DNA from: UBA7957 sp965222695
GTDB lineage: Bacteria; Pseudomonadota; Gammaproteobacteria; Granulosicoccales; Granulosicoccaceae
Length of the DNA: 64,000 bases
Assembly (NCBI GenBank): GCA_965222695.1
Contig: OZ244967.1
Span: forward strand, 2,232,001-2,296,000
Reading direction: 5' to 3'
Part shown: positions 16,956-25,794 of the stretch, one piece after another
How the letters are laid out: the number at the start of each line of letters is the position of its first letter
Numbering within the stretch: the stretch's first letter is position 1
The notes under the pieces: model-generated
Seen by the model: only the letters and a program-made list of their open reading frames with translations
Database searches by the model: none
What the model was told of the DNA's origin: nothing
Program-made: the position numbers and the translations under genes

Positions 16956-17981
16956 ATGTTTAAACCATTTTACAGCTCTGTTACCAGAATATCGGACCTC
17001 CATCGAAAGCCCTTCCAATTTGCACCCATAGACCGAAATCAGTGGGCGATGGGCGATTATATCCTGTGCGAAGTTCAAGGCCGCTCGACGCCGAGCTATC
17101 TGGTCGAACTCTGCTCCGGACGGCTTGCCCCTGTACTTGAGGGCGATATTATTATCGGCGCCCTGGGCAGGCGTGCTGCAACCATGGACGGTGTGGGCAG
17201 TTGGGAAGCCATTGGTGACGACTTAAAACTCCATGCGCTGACATCCGGAGGCCTGTTCGGCAAGCTGACTTCTCAATCCCATCTGATGCCCGCCCTGATG
17301 ACACTCGACTACAAAGGCCATATTATCAGGGATAAGAAAATCCGCATGCGGGACTTTGTCCGTCAAGCTCCAAAAAAGGAAATGAATATGCCGGTGATTA
17401 TGATCATCGGCACCTCCATGTCCGCCGGAAAAACCACGTCCGGGCGGATCATTATTCACGAACTCAAGCGTATGGGACTAAAAGTCGCGGCTGCCAAATT
17501 CACTGGTGCCGGCCGATACCGCGATGTACTCAGTTTCTCAGATGCCGGCGCTGATTATATCTTCGATTTCGTCGATGTCGGCCTCCCCTCGACCGTGTGC
17601 GACCCGCAGGAGTTCGAGAATCAAATGGAAAACCTGCTGTCACAAATCGCCGAAACCGATGCCGATATACTGATCGCAGAATTGGGCGCCTCGCCTCTGG
17701 AGCCCTACAATGGCTCCGTTGCCATGAAATTGCTTGACAATAAAATTACCATGACCGTACTCAGCGCACTTGATCCCTATGCCGTACTGGGGATCCAGCG
17801 TGCTTTTGGTATGAAGCCCGACCTGATAACGGGGCCCGCTGCAAATACGGAGGCAGGGATTTCATTGATTCAAAAGCTGCTGGGTATAAAGGCATTGAAT
17901 CTGGTCAGGCGCCAGGCACTGCCGGATTTGCAAAAGTTACTCGGAGAAAAAATAACAGGCGATCGATTGGCCTCCGACTGA
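16956..17981 (+). CDS. DUF1611-like P-loop protein
   Basis: 341 aa. The C-terminal half carries a P-loop 'GTSMSAGKTT' at about 152-161, then 'LKRMGLKVAAAKFTGAGRYRD', 'DILIAELGASPLEPYNG' and 'PDLITGPAANTEAGISLIQKLLG', the pattern of the DUF1611 family. One DUF1611 member (DgcN) is known as a D-glutamate N-acetyltransferase; others are uncharacterised. The N-terminal 140 residues do not look like the usual DUF1611 N-domain. GGAGG 5 bases before the ATG sets the start. It is likely in one operon with the M20 peptidase 28 bases upstream, which would fit an acyl-amino-acid pathway. Its last 107 codons are duplicated at 31409-31773. Confidence 0.7.
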   Translation: MFKPFYSSVTRISDLHRKPFQFAPIDRNQWAMGDYILCEVQGRSTPSYLVELCSGRLAPVLEGDIIIGALGRRAATMDGVGSWEAIGDDLKLHALTSGGLFGKLTSQSHLMPALMTLDYKGHIIRDKKIRMRDFVRQAPKKEMNMPVIMIIGTSMSAGKTTSGRIIIHELKRMGLKVAAAKFTGAGRYRDVLSFSDAGADYIFDFVDVGLPSTVCDPQEFENQMENLLSQIAETDADILIAELGASPLEPYNGSVAMKLLDNKITMTVLSALDPYAVLGIQRAFGMKPDLITGPAANTEAGISLIQKLLGIKALNLVRRQALPDLQKLLGEKITGDRLASD

Positions 17982-18026
17982 TCGAAGCCTTCAATCCATT
18001 GTCAATCAGCGCAGTACTGAATACAA
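17662..18026. repeat. Direct repeat L (3' end of DUF1611-like gene), copy 1
   Basis: 365 bases that recur at 31409-31773 in the same orientation, with three mismatches by eye. It covers the last 320 bases of the gene and 45 bases beyond its stop. The two sides of the match break sharply, marking recombination junctions. This is the left edge of the accessory region. Confidence 0.95.
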
Positions 18027-18055
18027 CCGCCTCCCGGCTTATGTGTATTCATCAA

Positions 18056-18367
18056 TTAATTCAGCAATGCGCTCCATAACTCACTTCTTAAGCTGATGGA
18101 AAATTGATTCTCTTTAAAGCTATCTTTTTCACCATCCTCTTCGCCGTCGAAAGTTGCGATTCCGTAGTTAATGGATATGCCCCGCATTATTTCAAAGCTT
18201 ATCCCGGCGGATATCACCATGGATTCAACATCCACCCTGTTTGAACTGAGCGCACTCCCTACGGCCACATGGAATGATGTGCGACGCCAGATATCAAATC
18301 TACCCGGCGTATTCCTTCGGTATGACGGAAAAACATTCAACGATACAGAAGCCGTCATAGGCGCCAA
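18056..18367 (-). pseudogene. C-terminal fragment, possible outer-membrane barrel protein
   Basis: About 103 codons. The alternating pattern with an amphipathic C-terminus ('ISAGISFEIMRGISINYGIATFDG', 'ENQFSISLRSELWSALLN') resembles the last strands of an outer-membrane beta-barrel, but I do not recognise the family. The N-terminal end abuts a transposase remnant at 18369, so this is probably a gene cut off by an old insertion. The assignment as a barrel is inference. Confidence 0.4.
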
Positions 18368-18368
18368 C

Positions 18369-18776
18369 TTAAGCCCATATCATTAATTGAACATGGCTTA
18401 ACCCCATTTTCCGGCAACTCTCTATAAGGTCTATTATTTCTTCGGGCAGCGCCTGTAGTTGCCGTTTTCGCGGCCGTTCGGTCATGCTTTTTAGTAAGTC
18501 GGCAATAAATTGATCGCATCGAGGAAAACAAGCCTTTATTATGGCTTTGAACTCGTCTGCGATACTCCGTAATGGGCGCCAATCCGTTATTTCTCGTGGC
18601 GCATCCATCTTTCTTTTCATGGGTGCAAAACGACTTTGCACAATGTTCTCCGCCACTGCAACGTACAACAATTTACCGTGTAAATACAACTGGGATAATT
18701 CTGACTCTTTCCGTGCACGTAGCTTATCTATATCCAGCAGGCTTTTCATCCGCTTGATCAATAACTCCACTTGACA
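18369..18776 (-). pseudogene. IS4 family transposase, C-terminal remnant
   Basis: The frame reads CQVELLIKRMKSLLDIDKLRARKESELSQLYLHGKLLYVAVAENIV, the conserved 'W-Q-V-E-L-L-I-K-R-x-K-S-L-L' block near the C-terminus of IS4 transposases that holds the catalytic Glu. The N-terminal three quarters, with the two catalytic Asp, are missing: the frame ends at a stop immediately upstream (18777), against the ISAs1 remnant. Confidence 0.75.
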
Positions 18777-18789
18777 TCACACACGATAC

Positions 18790-19332
18790 AACGCTGAGTA
18801 TGTTCTGGCCTTAAAGGGTAATCAGGATCACTTGCACCATTAGACGCAGCAGTATTTTCAACTGTATGACGAACAAGTGGCCGATGAGCCTGGTCAAAGC
18901 CGCATCAGCCGCAGCGAGCGCCATTGCACGGTGATCGAAGCACCTATGGGTATGCGTGAACAATATCAATGGCCTGGATTACACAGTCTAGTTCGAATCC
19001 AAAGCGAGCGGGTATTGGACGGCGATACCCGCACAGAAACACGCTACTATTTGAGCAGTTTGTCGGCTGATGCGAAGCGGCATAATGAAATAGTCCGGAT
19101 GCATTGGCAAGTGGAGAATCCCTTACACTGGGTATTGGACGTGGCTTTCAATGAAGATGCTTGCCGAATACGGGAGCGCAACGGAGCTGAGAATTTTTCA
19201 ATACTCAGAAGACTCGCCTTAATTCTGCTGCGCCAAGATGAGAGGGTCAAAATAGGGATCAAGGGAAAGCGGCTTCGCGCGGGATGGGATGAGGCCTATC
19301 TTGAAAGGCCTATTGGTGACATAGTTGATTGA
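18790..19332 (+). pseudogene. ISAs1 family transposase, C-terminal remnant with internal stop
   Basis: The frame begins AEYVLALKGNQDHLHH, then a TAG at 18841-18843, then in the same frame TQQYFQLYDEQVADEPG and onwards to 'MHWQVENPLHWVLDVAFNEDACRIRERNGAENFSILRRLAL', the C-terminal signature of ISAs1 (H-repeat associated) transposases. The N-terminal half is absent. A truncated and stopped fossil. Confidence 0.8.
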
Positions 19333-19970
19333 TGCGATGCCCTGCACAATGAGTAAACCGCTATTTTCATTTACAGAATAAAGAATTGCTATTCGTAATT
19401 CTCTTTGCTAAGAATGCTTTGCCTATATGCAACACAGTCTGACTCGGATTAGGGAATATTTAAATGATTTGATGCGGAAGTATTTTTTATGTTAGACTAA
19501 AAAAGTTTTTTACTTGGCGCTTCTTTAAGACAAATGTTAGCACTTCATTAAATTAATTACTACTGAAGCTGTGCTCTTAGAAAAATAGGGCAAAATCTAT
19601 CTACTATGTAGATAAGATCATCATTTTTAACGCTCTCAAGCAACGTGAGAAAACACGTTTTCGTATCATCGGGCTTCAGACTCCGTAACTGCCAAGGAAA
19701 ATTATCCTTGTCAATTAATACACTTTTTTTTAAATATCACTGGTATCTATTTCCAATTCTGTTAATCCAGATTCAGAATTTGAGCGGTTTTTCTAAATTG
19801 TTATAATATTGTTAATTGATTAACCCACTTATTCTTGCTTGTGTAGGCCCGAACAAGGGAAAAGTTCAAAATGCAACCAATTTATTTGAAAATATAAAAA
19901 GTACGTCGGAGGAAAATGAGTTAATCTCGCGCCCTTATTTCTAACTAAATCAACCAATTAAGGTCTATAT
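19333..19970. other. AT-rich non-coding stretch upstream of the AsnC-type regulator
   Basis: About 640 bases, notably AT-rich compared with both sides, with no supported gene. It must contain the promoter of the regulator gene at 19971. I see no clear operator or RNA gene. Confidence 0.5.
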
Positions 19971-20423
19971 ATGGATAAAAGGAAAGAAATTCTCAAATTA
20001 CTAGAACAAGACAGCCGAATTTCTATCAATGCGATATGCAAAAAACTTAACATGTCCAGAACATCCGTCTACACGTTAATCAATTCGTTGAAAAAGGAAG
20101 GTGTAATAAAGCGATTCACGATTGAAAGAGGTGACATAGATAATTGTGGTAAACTAAAAGTGTATTTTGTGTTGAAGTACGACACAGCCAATGCGGAACG
20201 TTTTTTCCAGGAAATTCTGTCCGTCGATGGTTTGGAATTTTGTGAACTTCTATTTGGAGAATTTGAAGTGATGCTGACATTTTTTCTTGATAATCTTGCC
20301 TCGCTAGACAATGTCAGAGTTGAGTTGCATAAGTTACAAGGCATTAAAATCATTCATACCTTAATTATGCATCGTCAAATAACGATAGAAAATTTATCAA
20401 GTATGCGGAAACAAAAAATATAA
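19971..20423 (+). CDS. Lrp/AsnC family transcriptional regulator
   Basis: 150 aa. Residues 1-50 form the AsnC-type winged HTH ('KEILKLLEQDSRISINAICKKLNMSRTSVYTLINSLKKEGVIKRFTIER'); the rest fits the RAM ligand/oligomerisation domain. Members sense amino acids and control their metabolism or transport. The ATG follows an AAGG 10 bases upstream. It lies tail-to-tail with the MFS gene of the methyltransferase/oxidase operon, within the same AT-rich block, and is the most likely regulator of it (inference from position only). An amino-acid effector would fit a pathway starting from arginine. Confidence 0.85.
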   Translation: MDKRKEILKLLEQDSRISINAICKKLNMSRTSVYTLINSLKKEGVIKRFTIERGDIDNCGKLKVYFVLKYDTANAERFFQEILSVDGLEFCELLFGEFEVMLTFFLDNLASLDNVRVELHKLQGIKIIHTLIMHRQITIENLSSMRKQKI

Positions 20424-20463
20424 TAAGTTTTATTTATCCGCGATACCAGACTCACTTCTTTAT

Positions 20464-21654
20464 TTACACAAACCCAGTTTTTTTGCTAACTATTCGTTCT
20501 GATATCAAGATATAAATGGAAGTTAGCAACAGAAATGTCGCTACGACTGCATAAGCTAACTGTATATTTAACAGGGCTTCTGTATAACAAACACCAATTG
20601 TCAGGCCAATGGCCACAAGCATGCCAAATAGATTCGATGTCGTATAAATAATTTCTGCCGTAGAATCATCATAGCTTTTAATAATCGCTGCTCGTGCCGC
20701 AACTCGTGACACACCGAAGGTAAGAGTTGCCACAAAGAACGTAAACCCAAGCATGAGAAGACCATATAATGGTTGAAAGTAGATCATGATGGCAGTGCTT
20801 GACAGCGAAACAATCATTATTTTATCTGAGTTGTATTTTTTCAGTAAATGGGGATACAACCAGGCACCCGCAGCGAACCCGATGCTTGCAATCGCGTCCA
20901 CCAAACCAAGTGTTAGAAAACTTTTTCCCAGAGATTTCACGATAAAATAGGTGGTTACTGTATTCATGACGTTCGGAATAATCCGTGCCAAAGAAAAGTT
21001 TATAACGTCACTGCGATACTGACTGAAGCAGCGTATATAAATGGATAGCGGGTTGGACTTCATTTGAACCGATTCACTGGAGCCGAATGACACTGCAATA
21101 GTTGATAATATGATACCCGATAGCAGAAATGAGACTGCATTTAAAAGAAAAATGTAATGCTCGCCGAGCCTATCGACCAACAAAGCGCCAAGCGTAACTG
21201 ACAATAGCATGGCAAGCTGGGTTATTGTTTCCAGACGGGAACTTGCAGTATTGGCATTTGCCTTTGCATCATTCAGAATGCGCTGAAAAAAGCTGTTGGA
21301 GCTGGGTACGAAAAATGAATCAAGCATGGATGATAGTACGGTGATCAGGAATGTAAAAACCAGCACGTAGATATCCAAATACACCACTATTCCCAGCAGA
21401 AGCATCAGGGCAGCTCGTATGTAATCTGACCAAATACAGATACTCTTAACCCCGTACCTGCCAATCAAGCCAGGTATGAAATAAGATGATAGAACCTGTG
21501 GAATTGCATACGCTAAAAAAACACCGCCGATAGAGAAGATTGACCCGGTTACCAGAAACGAAACATAAGCCGCCCCAAGAATCTGAATCCCTGTTCCCAG
21601 ATAAGTGATAAAAGTGGCGAAGATAAATCGCCCGACATTGTGTGTACTATGCAT
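20464..21654 (-). CDS. Major facilitator superfamily transporter
   Basis: 396 aa with about 12 hydrophobic segments. After the N-terminal helix come the MFS-like 'FATFITYLGTGIQILGAAYVSFLVTGSIFSIGGVFLAYAIPQVLSSYFIPGLIGRYGVKSICIWSDYIRAALMLLLG', in which 'GLIGRYGVK' stands in the loop 2-3 motif. This layout is that of drug or metabolite exporters of the MFS_1/MFS_3 type. It overlaps the hydrolase gene by 8 bases and is the last gene of the operon. Likely job: export of the cluster product, giving self-protection (inference). Confidence 0.82.
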   Translation of the reverse strand: MHSTHNVGRFIFATFITYLGTGIQILGAAYVSFLVTGSIFSIGGVFLAYAIPQVLSSYFIPGLIGRYGVKSICIWSDYIRAALMLLLGIVVYLDIYVLVFTFLITVLSSMLDSFFVPSSNSFFQRILNDAKANANTASSRLETITQLAMLLSVTLGALLVDRLGEHYIFLLNAVSFLLSGIILSTIAVSFGSSESVQMKSNPLSIYIRCFSQYRSDVINFSLARIIPNVMNTVTTYFIVKSLGKSFLTLGLVDAIASIGFAAGAWLYPHLLKKYNSDKIMIVSLSSTAIMIYFQPLYGLLMLGFTFFVATLTFGVSRVAARAAIIKSYDDSTAEIIYTTSNLFGMLVAIGLTIGVCYTEALLNIQLAYAVVATFLLLTSIYILISERIVSKKTGFV

Positions 21655-22540
21655 AGCTCATTCCGCTGCAAAATTCTTGAAACGCTCGCTCCGTTTCGGT
21701 TGATAATGTCCTGGCACGCAAACAAGCGTGAACCAATCCCTGATGACATGTCAGTGTGTGTTCGACACCCGATTTCGACAGTTGCTCAGCTAGTTCACAG
21801 GCATCGACTGATAGAGAGTCTTCGCTGGCATAAGCAAGATAAGTCGGCGGAAATACAGAGAAGGCATCATCATGTAGAATTGGTGAAATATCGATATGAC
21901 TTGGAGACACTTTGCCCTCGGTATAGCAAGAAACGAAATGCATCATCTCGCCACCGCTGAGACGTGGTGCATCCTCACCACCGGAACTCCAGCGATCAAA
22001 ATTAAGTACTGGACAAAAAAGAGCCACTTTGCGTAAGCCACTGCCATCATCCCTCGCGGCAAATACACGACCGATATAAGCGGCAATATTTCCGCCAGAG
22101 CTCTCGCCGGCAACCGTAATTTGGATACCTTTCCTCAACAAGGAATTTACAATCTTGACACTGTCCTTCAATGCCGCTGGATATTGGTGTTCTGGTGCTA
22201 ACCGATAATCTACTAAATAAACCAACCGGCCGGTGGTATAGCAGATCGAATTGGCCAAATCTGAATGACTATTAATACCACCGAGCACGAACCCACCACC
22301 ATGAAAATAAACAATGGCGTCATTGTTGCACGAACTCGTCAATGCGTACCGTCCACATTTCACCCCTTCAATAATGACATGTTCAAATTTAACCTCATCA
22401 GATTGCTCAAAAGGTAGCTCCACTGCATAGTTAGCAAACATTTGCCGCTGTTCATGCAAGGGACAGTTGTGGTAGCCGAAGGGCATGATCTGGTTGCCTA
22501 TCTCAATATATTGTTCTATACCGCTTGCATAGACATTCAT
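21647..22540 (-). CDS. Alpha/beta hydrolase (hormone-sensitive lipase type)
   Basis: 297 aa. HSL-family signature: oxyanion-hole 'YFHGGGFVLGG', 'VDYRLAPEHQYPAALKD', nucleophile elbow 'GESSGGN' with the catalytic Ser, the acid in 'YASEDSLSVDACELAEQL', and the His in 'GLVHACLRA'. Probably cytoplasmic. The ATG at 22540 overlaps the Rieske gene's stop (ATGA), indicating translational coupling; an ATG two codons earlier is also possible. The frame open to 22630 is a shadow of the Rieske gene. In the operon it could cleave an ester or amide of the pathway intermediate (inference). Confidence 0.85.
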   Translation of the reverse strand: MNVYASGIEQYIEIGNQIMPFGYHNCPLHEQRQMFANYAVELPFEQSDEVKFEHVIIEGVKCGRYALTSSCNNDAIVYFHGGGFVLGGINSHSDLANSICYTTGRLVYLVDYRLAPEHQYPAALKDSVKIVNSLLRKGIQITVAGESSGGNIAAYIGRVFAARDDGSGLRKVALFCPVLNFDRWSSGGEDAPRLSGGEMMHFVSCYTEGKVSPSHIDISPILHDDAFSVFPPTYLAYASEDSLSVDACELAEQLSKSGVEHTLTCHQGLVHACLRARTLSTETERAFQEFCSGMSYA

Positions 22541-22884
22541 AAGCATTCTCTCTGCTGTGGCGTGAGTTTCTTGATGATGGGACCTCGACCGTTTGTAGTC
22601 GTGTCCCTGATGATCAGCGTCAATAAACATTTACTAACAACACGAACAGCAGCAACGTGCTTTGCTTCGCGAGGTTTGATAACAGCCGTTCCATGCCAAG
22701 GGCATATCGAGAAACCGTTGTTTTTGCGTTTACCAAGATGCAAGGGACCACCTCGATGCGGGCATTTGTCATTGTTTAGATAGAGGCGGTCCGATCCAAG
22801 CTGGACGTGAGTGCGTTGTTTGCAACCCGAATGAAATATCAAAAACTCGGCTGCCTGTTCAGTCACCAACTGTGTTACAGCCAT
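22537..22884 (-). CDS. Small Rieske [2Fe-2S] protein
   Basis: 115 aa made of a single Rieske domain. Cluster ligands: 'CPHRGGPL' (C-x-H) and 'CPWHGTAV' (C-x-x-H), 16 residues apart, as in Rieske ferredoxins and the N-domain of Rieske oxygenases. There is no oxygenase domain, so it is likely a soluble electron carrier. Its ATG lies 10 bases inside the end of the HDO-cupin gene, showing tight coupling. It may deliver electrons to the diiron site of that enzyme (inference); I recall no Rieske partner in the characterised streptozotocin enzyme work. Confidence 0.88.
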   Translation of the reverse strand: MAVTQLVTEQAAEFLIFHSGCKQRTHVQLGSDRLYLNNDKCPHRGGPLHLGKRKNNGFSICPWHGTAVIKPREAKHVAAVRVVSKCLLTLIIRDTTTNGRGPIIKKLTPQQRECL

Positions 22885-24311
22885 TCTCGATAATCTCCTA
22901 TTGTATAGATGGAATAATCACAGGATTCTGATTCGATTAATGCACCATGCAATCGTCCATTCTTGATGATAATCCCGTCTCCGGGTTGCAGAATCGTGGA
23001 TTTTTCAAAGCCGTTGAGATACTCCATGGTTCCGCTGTTGATATGACACAATTCATCATCGTCATGAGAATGAGTAACCGACAACTCTCCAAGAGGCTCA
23101 ATAAACGTCTGCTTCTTGATCTGGCCTTCGGCAGCCGATTGCTTAACCCGGTTAAATATTTGTACATGTATATCTTGATAAGTGCTGGCCTTATCCTTCC
23201 AATTAGTTTGCAAACAAAAGTCTTTCTCGGCGAAATCATTTAGCCAACAGGCCTCTTCAAATCCCCGGACTATTTCAACTGCGGCACATTCTCCATAGAG
23301 TTTTATAGTTGGCAATACCAGTTCATCTAATACCATTCGACTGTGGTGCTGATCGATATGTACATGTTCTGTAAAGTAACGAACATCTAGCTCGGGAATT
23401 ATTTCCTGCAACACTGATTTCCACGCAGCGCAAGTAGTGATAAATGTAGTCTCAGCTTGATAGATTGCGCCGATATAACGAAAAATATTTTGTTTGTCCC
23501 GGGTAAGCATATTGTAATAGTTGGACAGCATCAGGCTACCATTCAGATAGTACTGCCAATAAGTATGAATCATCGGATCGAGTCCGGCGGACATCAGTGT
23601 TTTGCCAAATAAAACAGAATGTTTTTGCCTATATACGCCGTAACCGAGTTCATCAATAATGATTTTGAAAAGACTGCTGCCAATCTCACCATAGCTGCCA
23701 GCTGCATAACGTGCCATCGGACTGGATTCAAGCAAAAAATCCGGCGCCAGCTGAATCAGGAAATCTCGCGCAGCCACTAACGGATTTTCTGATGTCTTCA
23801 GTGCTTCAACTGACCTGGGGACGGTCTCCGATTCCAGCATACTATCAGCATAGTGTTCGAAGTAAGTCGCCACAGTTTGCAAATTCCAATCTCCCTCTAT
23901 TTGCACCTCTTGCTTGAGAAAATTAAACAGATAACACTGCAATATCGGAATAGCACAGCCAGCAGCAGCTTTACGTTTTGGCGAATAAAATTCTGCAAAT
24001 TCATCTTTGCAGAAGTTATCACTACGAGAATCAGGTAGAATCAGAAAATCCTGCTCGTACATACTGGCTAACAAGCGATTGGAGCTTAATGCAGCATAAT
24101 CAGCAATTTGGTCAATAGAGAGTGGCTTAGAGAAATCTAGATATTTCAACACATGTGGCCTGAGTTTGCGTCGATATAGACTACATTCATAACGATTGTC
24201 GTCATCTTGAAACAATGGGCTGTTTGCATAAAATAGTATGGCATCACGGGCAAAATCATAATCTGCAAAATCAGTGACCACATGCTGGTCCATAACCTGT
24301 TTCTTGTTCAT
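22875..24311 (-). CDS. SznF-like heme-oxygenase-like diiron oxidase fused to a cupin
   Basis: 478 aa in the order helical N-terminal region (1-175), heme-oxygenase-like diiron domain (about 180-365) and C-terminal cupin (about 400-470). Against the seven diiron ligands I recall for SznF (E189, E215, H225, E281, H311, D315, H318), this protein has E195, E221, H231, E287, H316, D320 and H323, with the same spacings apart from one residue. The SznF cupin ligands H407, H409 and H448 correspond to H414, H416 and H455, again spaced 2 and 39. SznF hydroxylates N-methyl-L-arginine twice and rearranges it into an N-nitrosourea. GGAGA 7 bases before ATG 24311 sets the start. Second gene of the operon, 22 bases after the methyltransferase. 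Product identity is inference. Confidence 0.85.
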   Translation of the reverse strand: MNKKQVMDQHVVTDFADYDFARDAILFYANSPLFQDDDNRYECSLYRRKLRPHVLKYLDFSKPLSIDQIADYAALSSNRLLASMYEQDFLILPDSRSDNFCKDEFAEFYSPKRKAAAGCAIPILQCYLFNFLKQEVQIEGDWNLQTVATYFEHYADSMLESETVPRSVEALKTSENPLVAARDFLIQLAPDFLLESSPMARYAAGSYGEIGSSLFKIIIDELGYGVYRQKHSVLFGKTLMSAGLDPMIHTYWQYYLNGSLMLSNYYNMLTRDKQNIFRYIGAIYQAETTFITTCAAWKSVLQEIIPELDVRYFTEHVHIDQHHSRMVLDELVLPTIKLYGECAAVEIVRGFEEACWLNDFAEKDFCLQTNWKDKASTYQDIHVQIFNRVKQSAAEGQIKKQTFIEPLGELSVTHSHDDDELCHINSGTMEYLNGFEKSTILQPGDGIIIKNGRLHGALIESESCDYSIYTIGDYREWL

Positions 24312-24333
24312 ATCAAATTCTCCTGTCCTGCGA

Positions 24334-25245
24334 TCAAATAGCTGGTGCCATGTCTGCATATTCATTCAGACAGGTGATGACACCATCAATATCGATATTG
24401 AATGAATAAGTCCGGTTCTTTGACAACATAAGTGGTTCATGAAACGGGTGAAAGGCTTGATGCCAGTGGCTACTGGAAAATGGCTTTGTAGTGACATGGT
24501 GTCCGCCAAAATCTGCTTTTAGCCAACTAAGAATACCATGGCATAATCCGTTACGTGTTGCTTGCATCGAGAATTGTGTTGAGCTTGATACTTCACTATA
24601 GGTGTAATTTCTGATGACCGCTGTCTTTCCCAGTGATAAATATTCGTACAGTTCTAACCGCACCGGAAAGTAGCCACGTGTACGATAAATATTCAGCTTC
24701 GAAATATCGAAACCCATGGCATTTTGGACCTTGTTCAACCCATTAATTTCCGACGAAGAAATCATCATACCTGATTGCGTGATACACGCTGGCATGATGA
24801 TGGTTTTTTCTGTTAATAGATTGGCAATATCACGAACAATATCAGCATATCCCTCACCAACAACACCACAATCGAGTGTTTCAGTAAAAATGATGTCGGG
24901 TGCGATTTGCTCTCTTATCGGCAAAAGAACTTCTTTAGAATGACCGTAAATGAGTTCAATAACATTTCTATAGGGGCTGGCAGCTATAATCGAACGAGCA
25001 ACTTCATACATATGCCTGTTCGACTCACAAGTGTAGATTTTATTTGCGCCATACTTGGCAAATGCCAATGCAACTACCCCTGTACCAGCACCGATTTCAA
25101 ATATAACTTTGCCTTGAGGATTGTTATCGCGAATTGACCATTCGATGGCATTATTTCGTGCAACATCATTTAGCATACCGAAATGCCATTTCGGAAAGCT
25201 CACAGTGCCAATATTGAAATTGACCATATTGCTTTGTATTTTCAT
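24334..25245 (-). CDS. PRMT-like SAM-dependent methyltransferase (SznE-like candidate)
   Basis: 303 aa with a class I SAM fold. Motif I is 'VIFEIGAGTGVVALAFAKYGANKIYTCE', and the acidic loop 'IIFTETLDCGVVGEG' matches the double-E loop of protein arginine methyltransferases (PRMT7 has TELFDTELIGEG at this place). PRMT relatives methylate the arginine guanidine; SznE of the streptozotocin pathway does this to free L-arginine ahead of SznF. First gene of the operon; ATG 25245 is favoured over 25257 because GAGAG precedes it. Substrate (free arginine or a protein) is not proven by sequence, but the SznF-like neighbour makes free arginine likely (inference). Confidence 0.8.
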   Translation of the reverse strand: MKIQSNMVNFNIGTVSFPKWHFGMLNDVARNNAIEWSIRDNNPQGKVIFEIGAGTGVVALAFAKYGANKIYTCESNRHMYEVARSIIAASPYRNVIELIYGHSKEVLLPIREQIAPDIIFTETLDCGVVGEGYADIVRDIANLLTEKTIIMPACITQSGMMISSSEINGLNKVQNAMGFDISKLNIYRTRGYFPVRLELYEYLSLGKTAVIRNYTYSEVSSSTQFSMQATRNGLCHGILSWLKADFGGHHVTTKPFSSSHWHQAFHPFHEPLMLSKNRTYSFNIDIDGVITCLNEYADMAPAI

Positions 25246-25732
25246 TGAGTCTCTCATAACAAAATAAATAGAATCTCACTGACAGTACCGCGCTAGTACT
25301 CCATCGATTTTTGGATATTAGCCAAAAGCAACTAAGTGTTTTAAAAACTTTAGAAGACGAAATAGTCCAATTTCAAGAGGAATAATCGACTATTTTCCAG
25401 ACAATATGTACATTCTTAATGAACAGTTTTTGAGAAAATAAAGGAACTTGTAAAAATAGTCACAGAAAGGAGTGATTTTGGGATTTTCAATATAGCGACG
25501 AAATTGCCTGATCGATATCGTCCCTCTGCGACACGAGTCCTCAAAAAAAAGTAGGATTGATGCCGGACAACTGTTCCACTAACAAACGCCATATATCGGA
25601 TTGCTGGGTAAATCAAACAAGATGCCCGATCACACGGACTCGGGCACCGAACCCGTGAATCATTAAACGATCATGTAATTATTTTTTTGTTTATTGGGGG
25701 GACATTTCAAACCGGAGAAATGGGGACAAATG
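25246..25732. other. Upstream region of the SznE/SznF-like operon
   Basis: About 490 bases, AT-rich near the operon start, without a supported gene. It should hold the operon promoter. A small inverted repeat TGCCCGA / TCGGGCA lies at 25621-25645. I see no clear regulator site. Confidence 0.45.
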
Positions 25733-25794
25733 GAATTGGTGTTGACAGTGTCGGTAAAACACACTTGGCTATTGCCCTCGGGCTCAAAGCCACT
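25733..25794 (+). pseudogene. IstB (IS21) Walker A fragment
   Basis: Twenty codons reading GVDSVGKTHLAIALGLKA, the nucleotide-binding loop of IS21 helper ATPases (usually G-P-x-G-V-G-K-T-H-L-A-x-A-L-G). Nothing else of the gene is left on either side. A scrap from an old recombination event. Confidence 0.6.
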
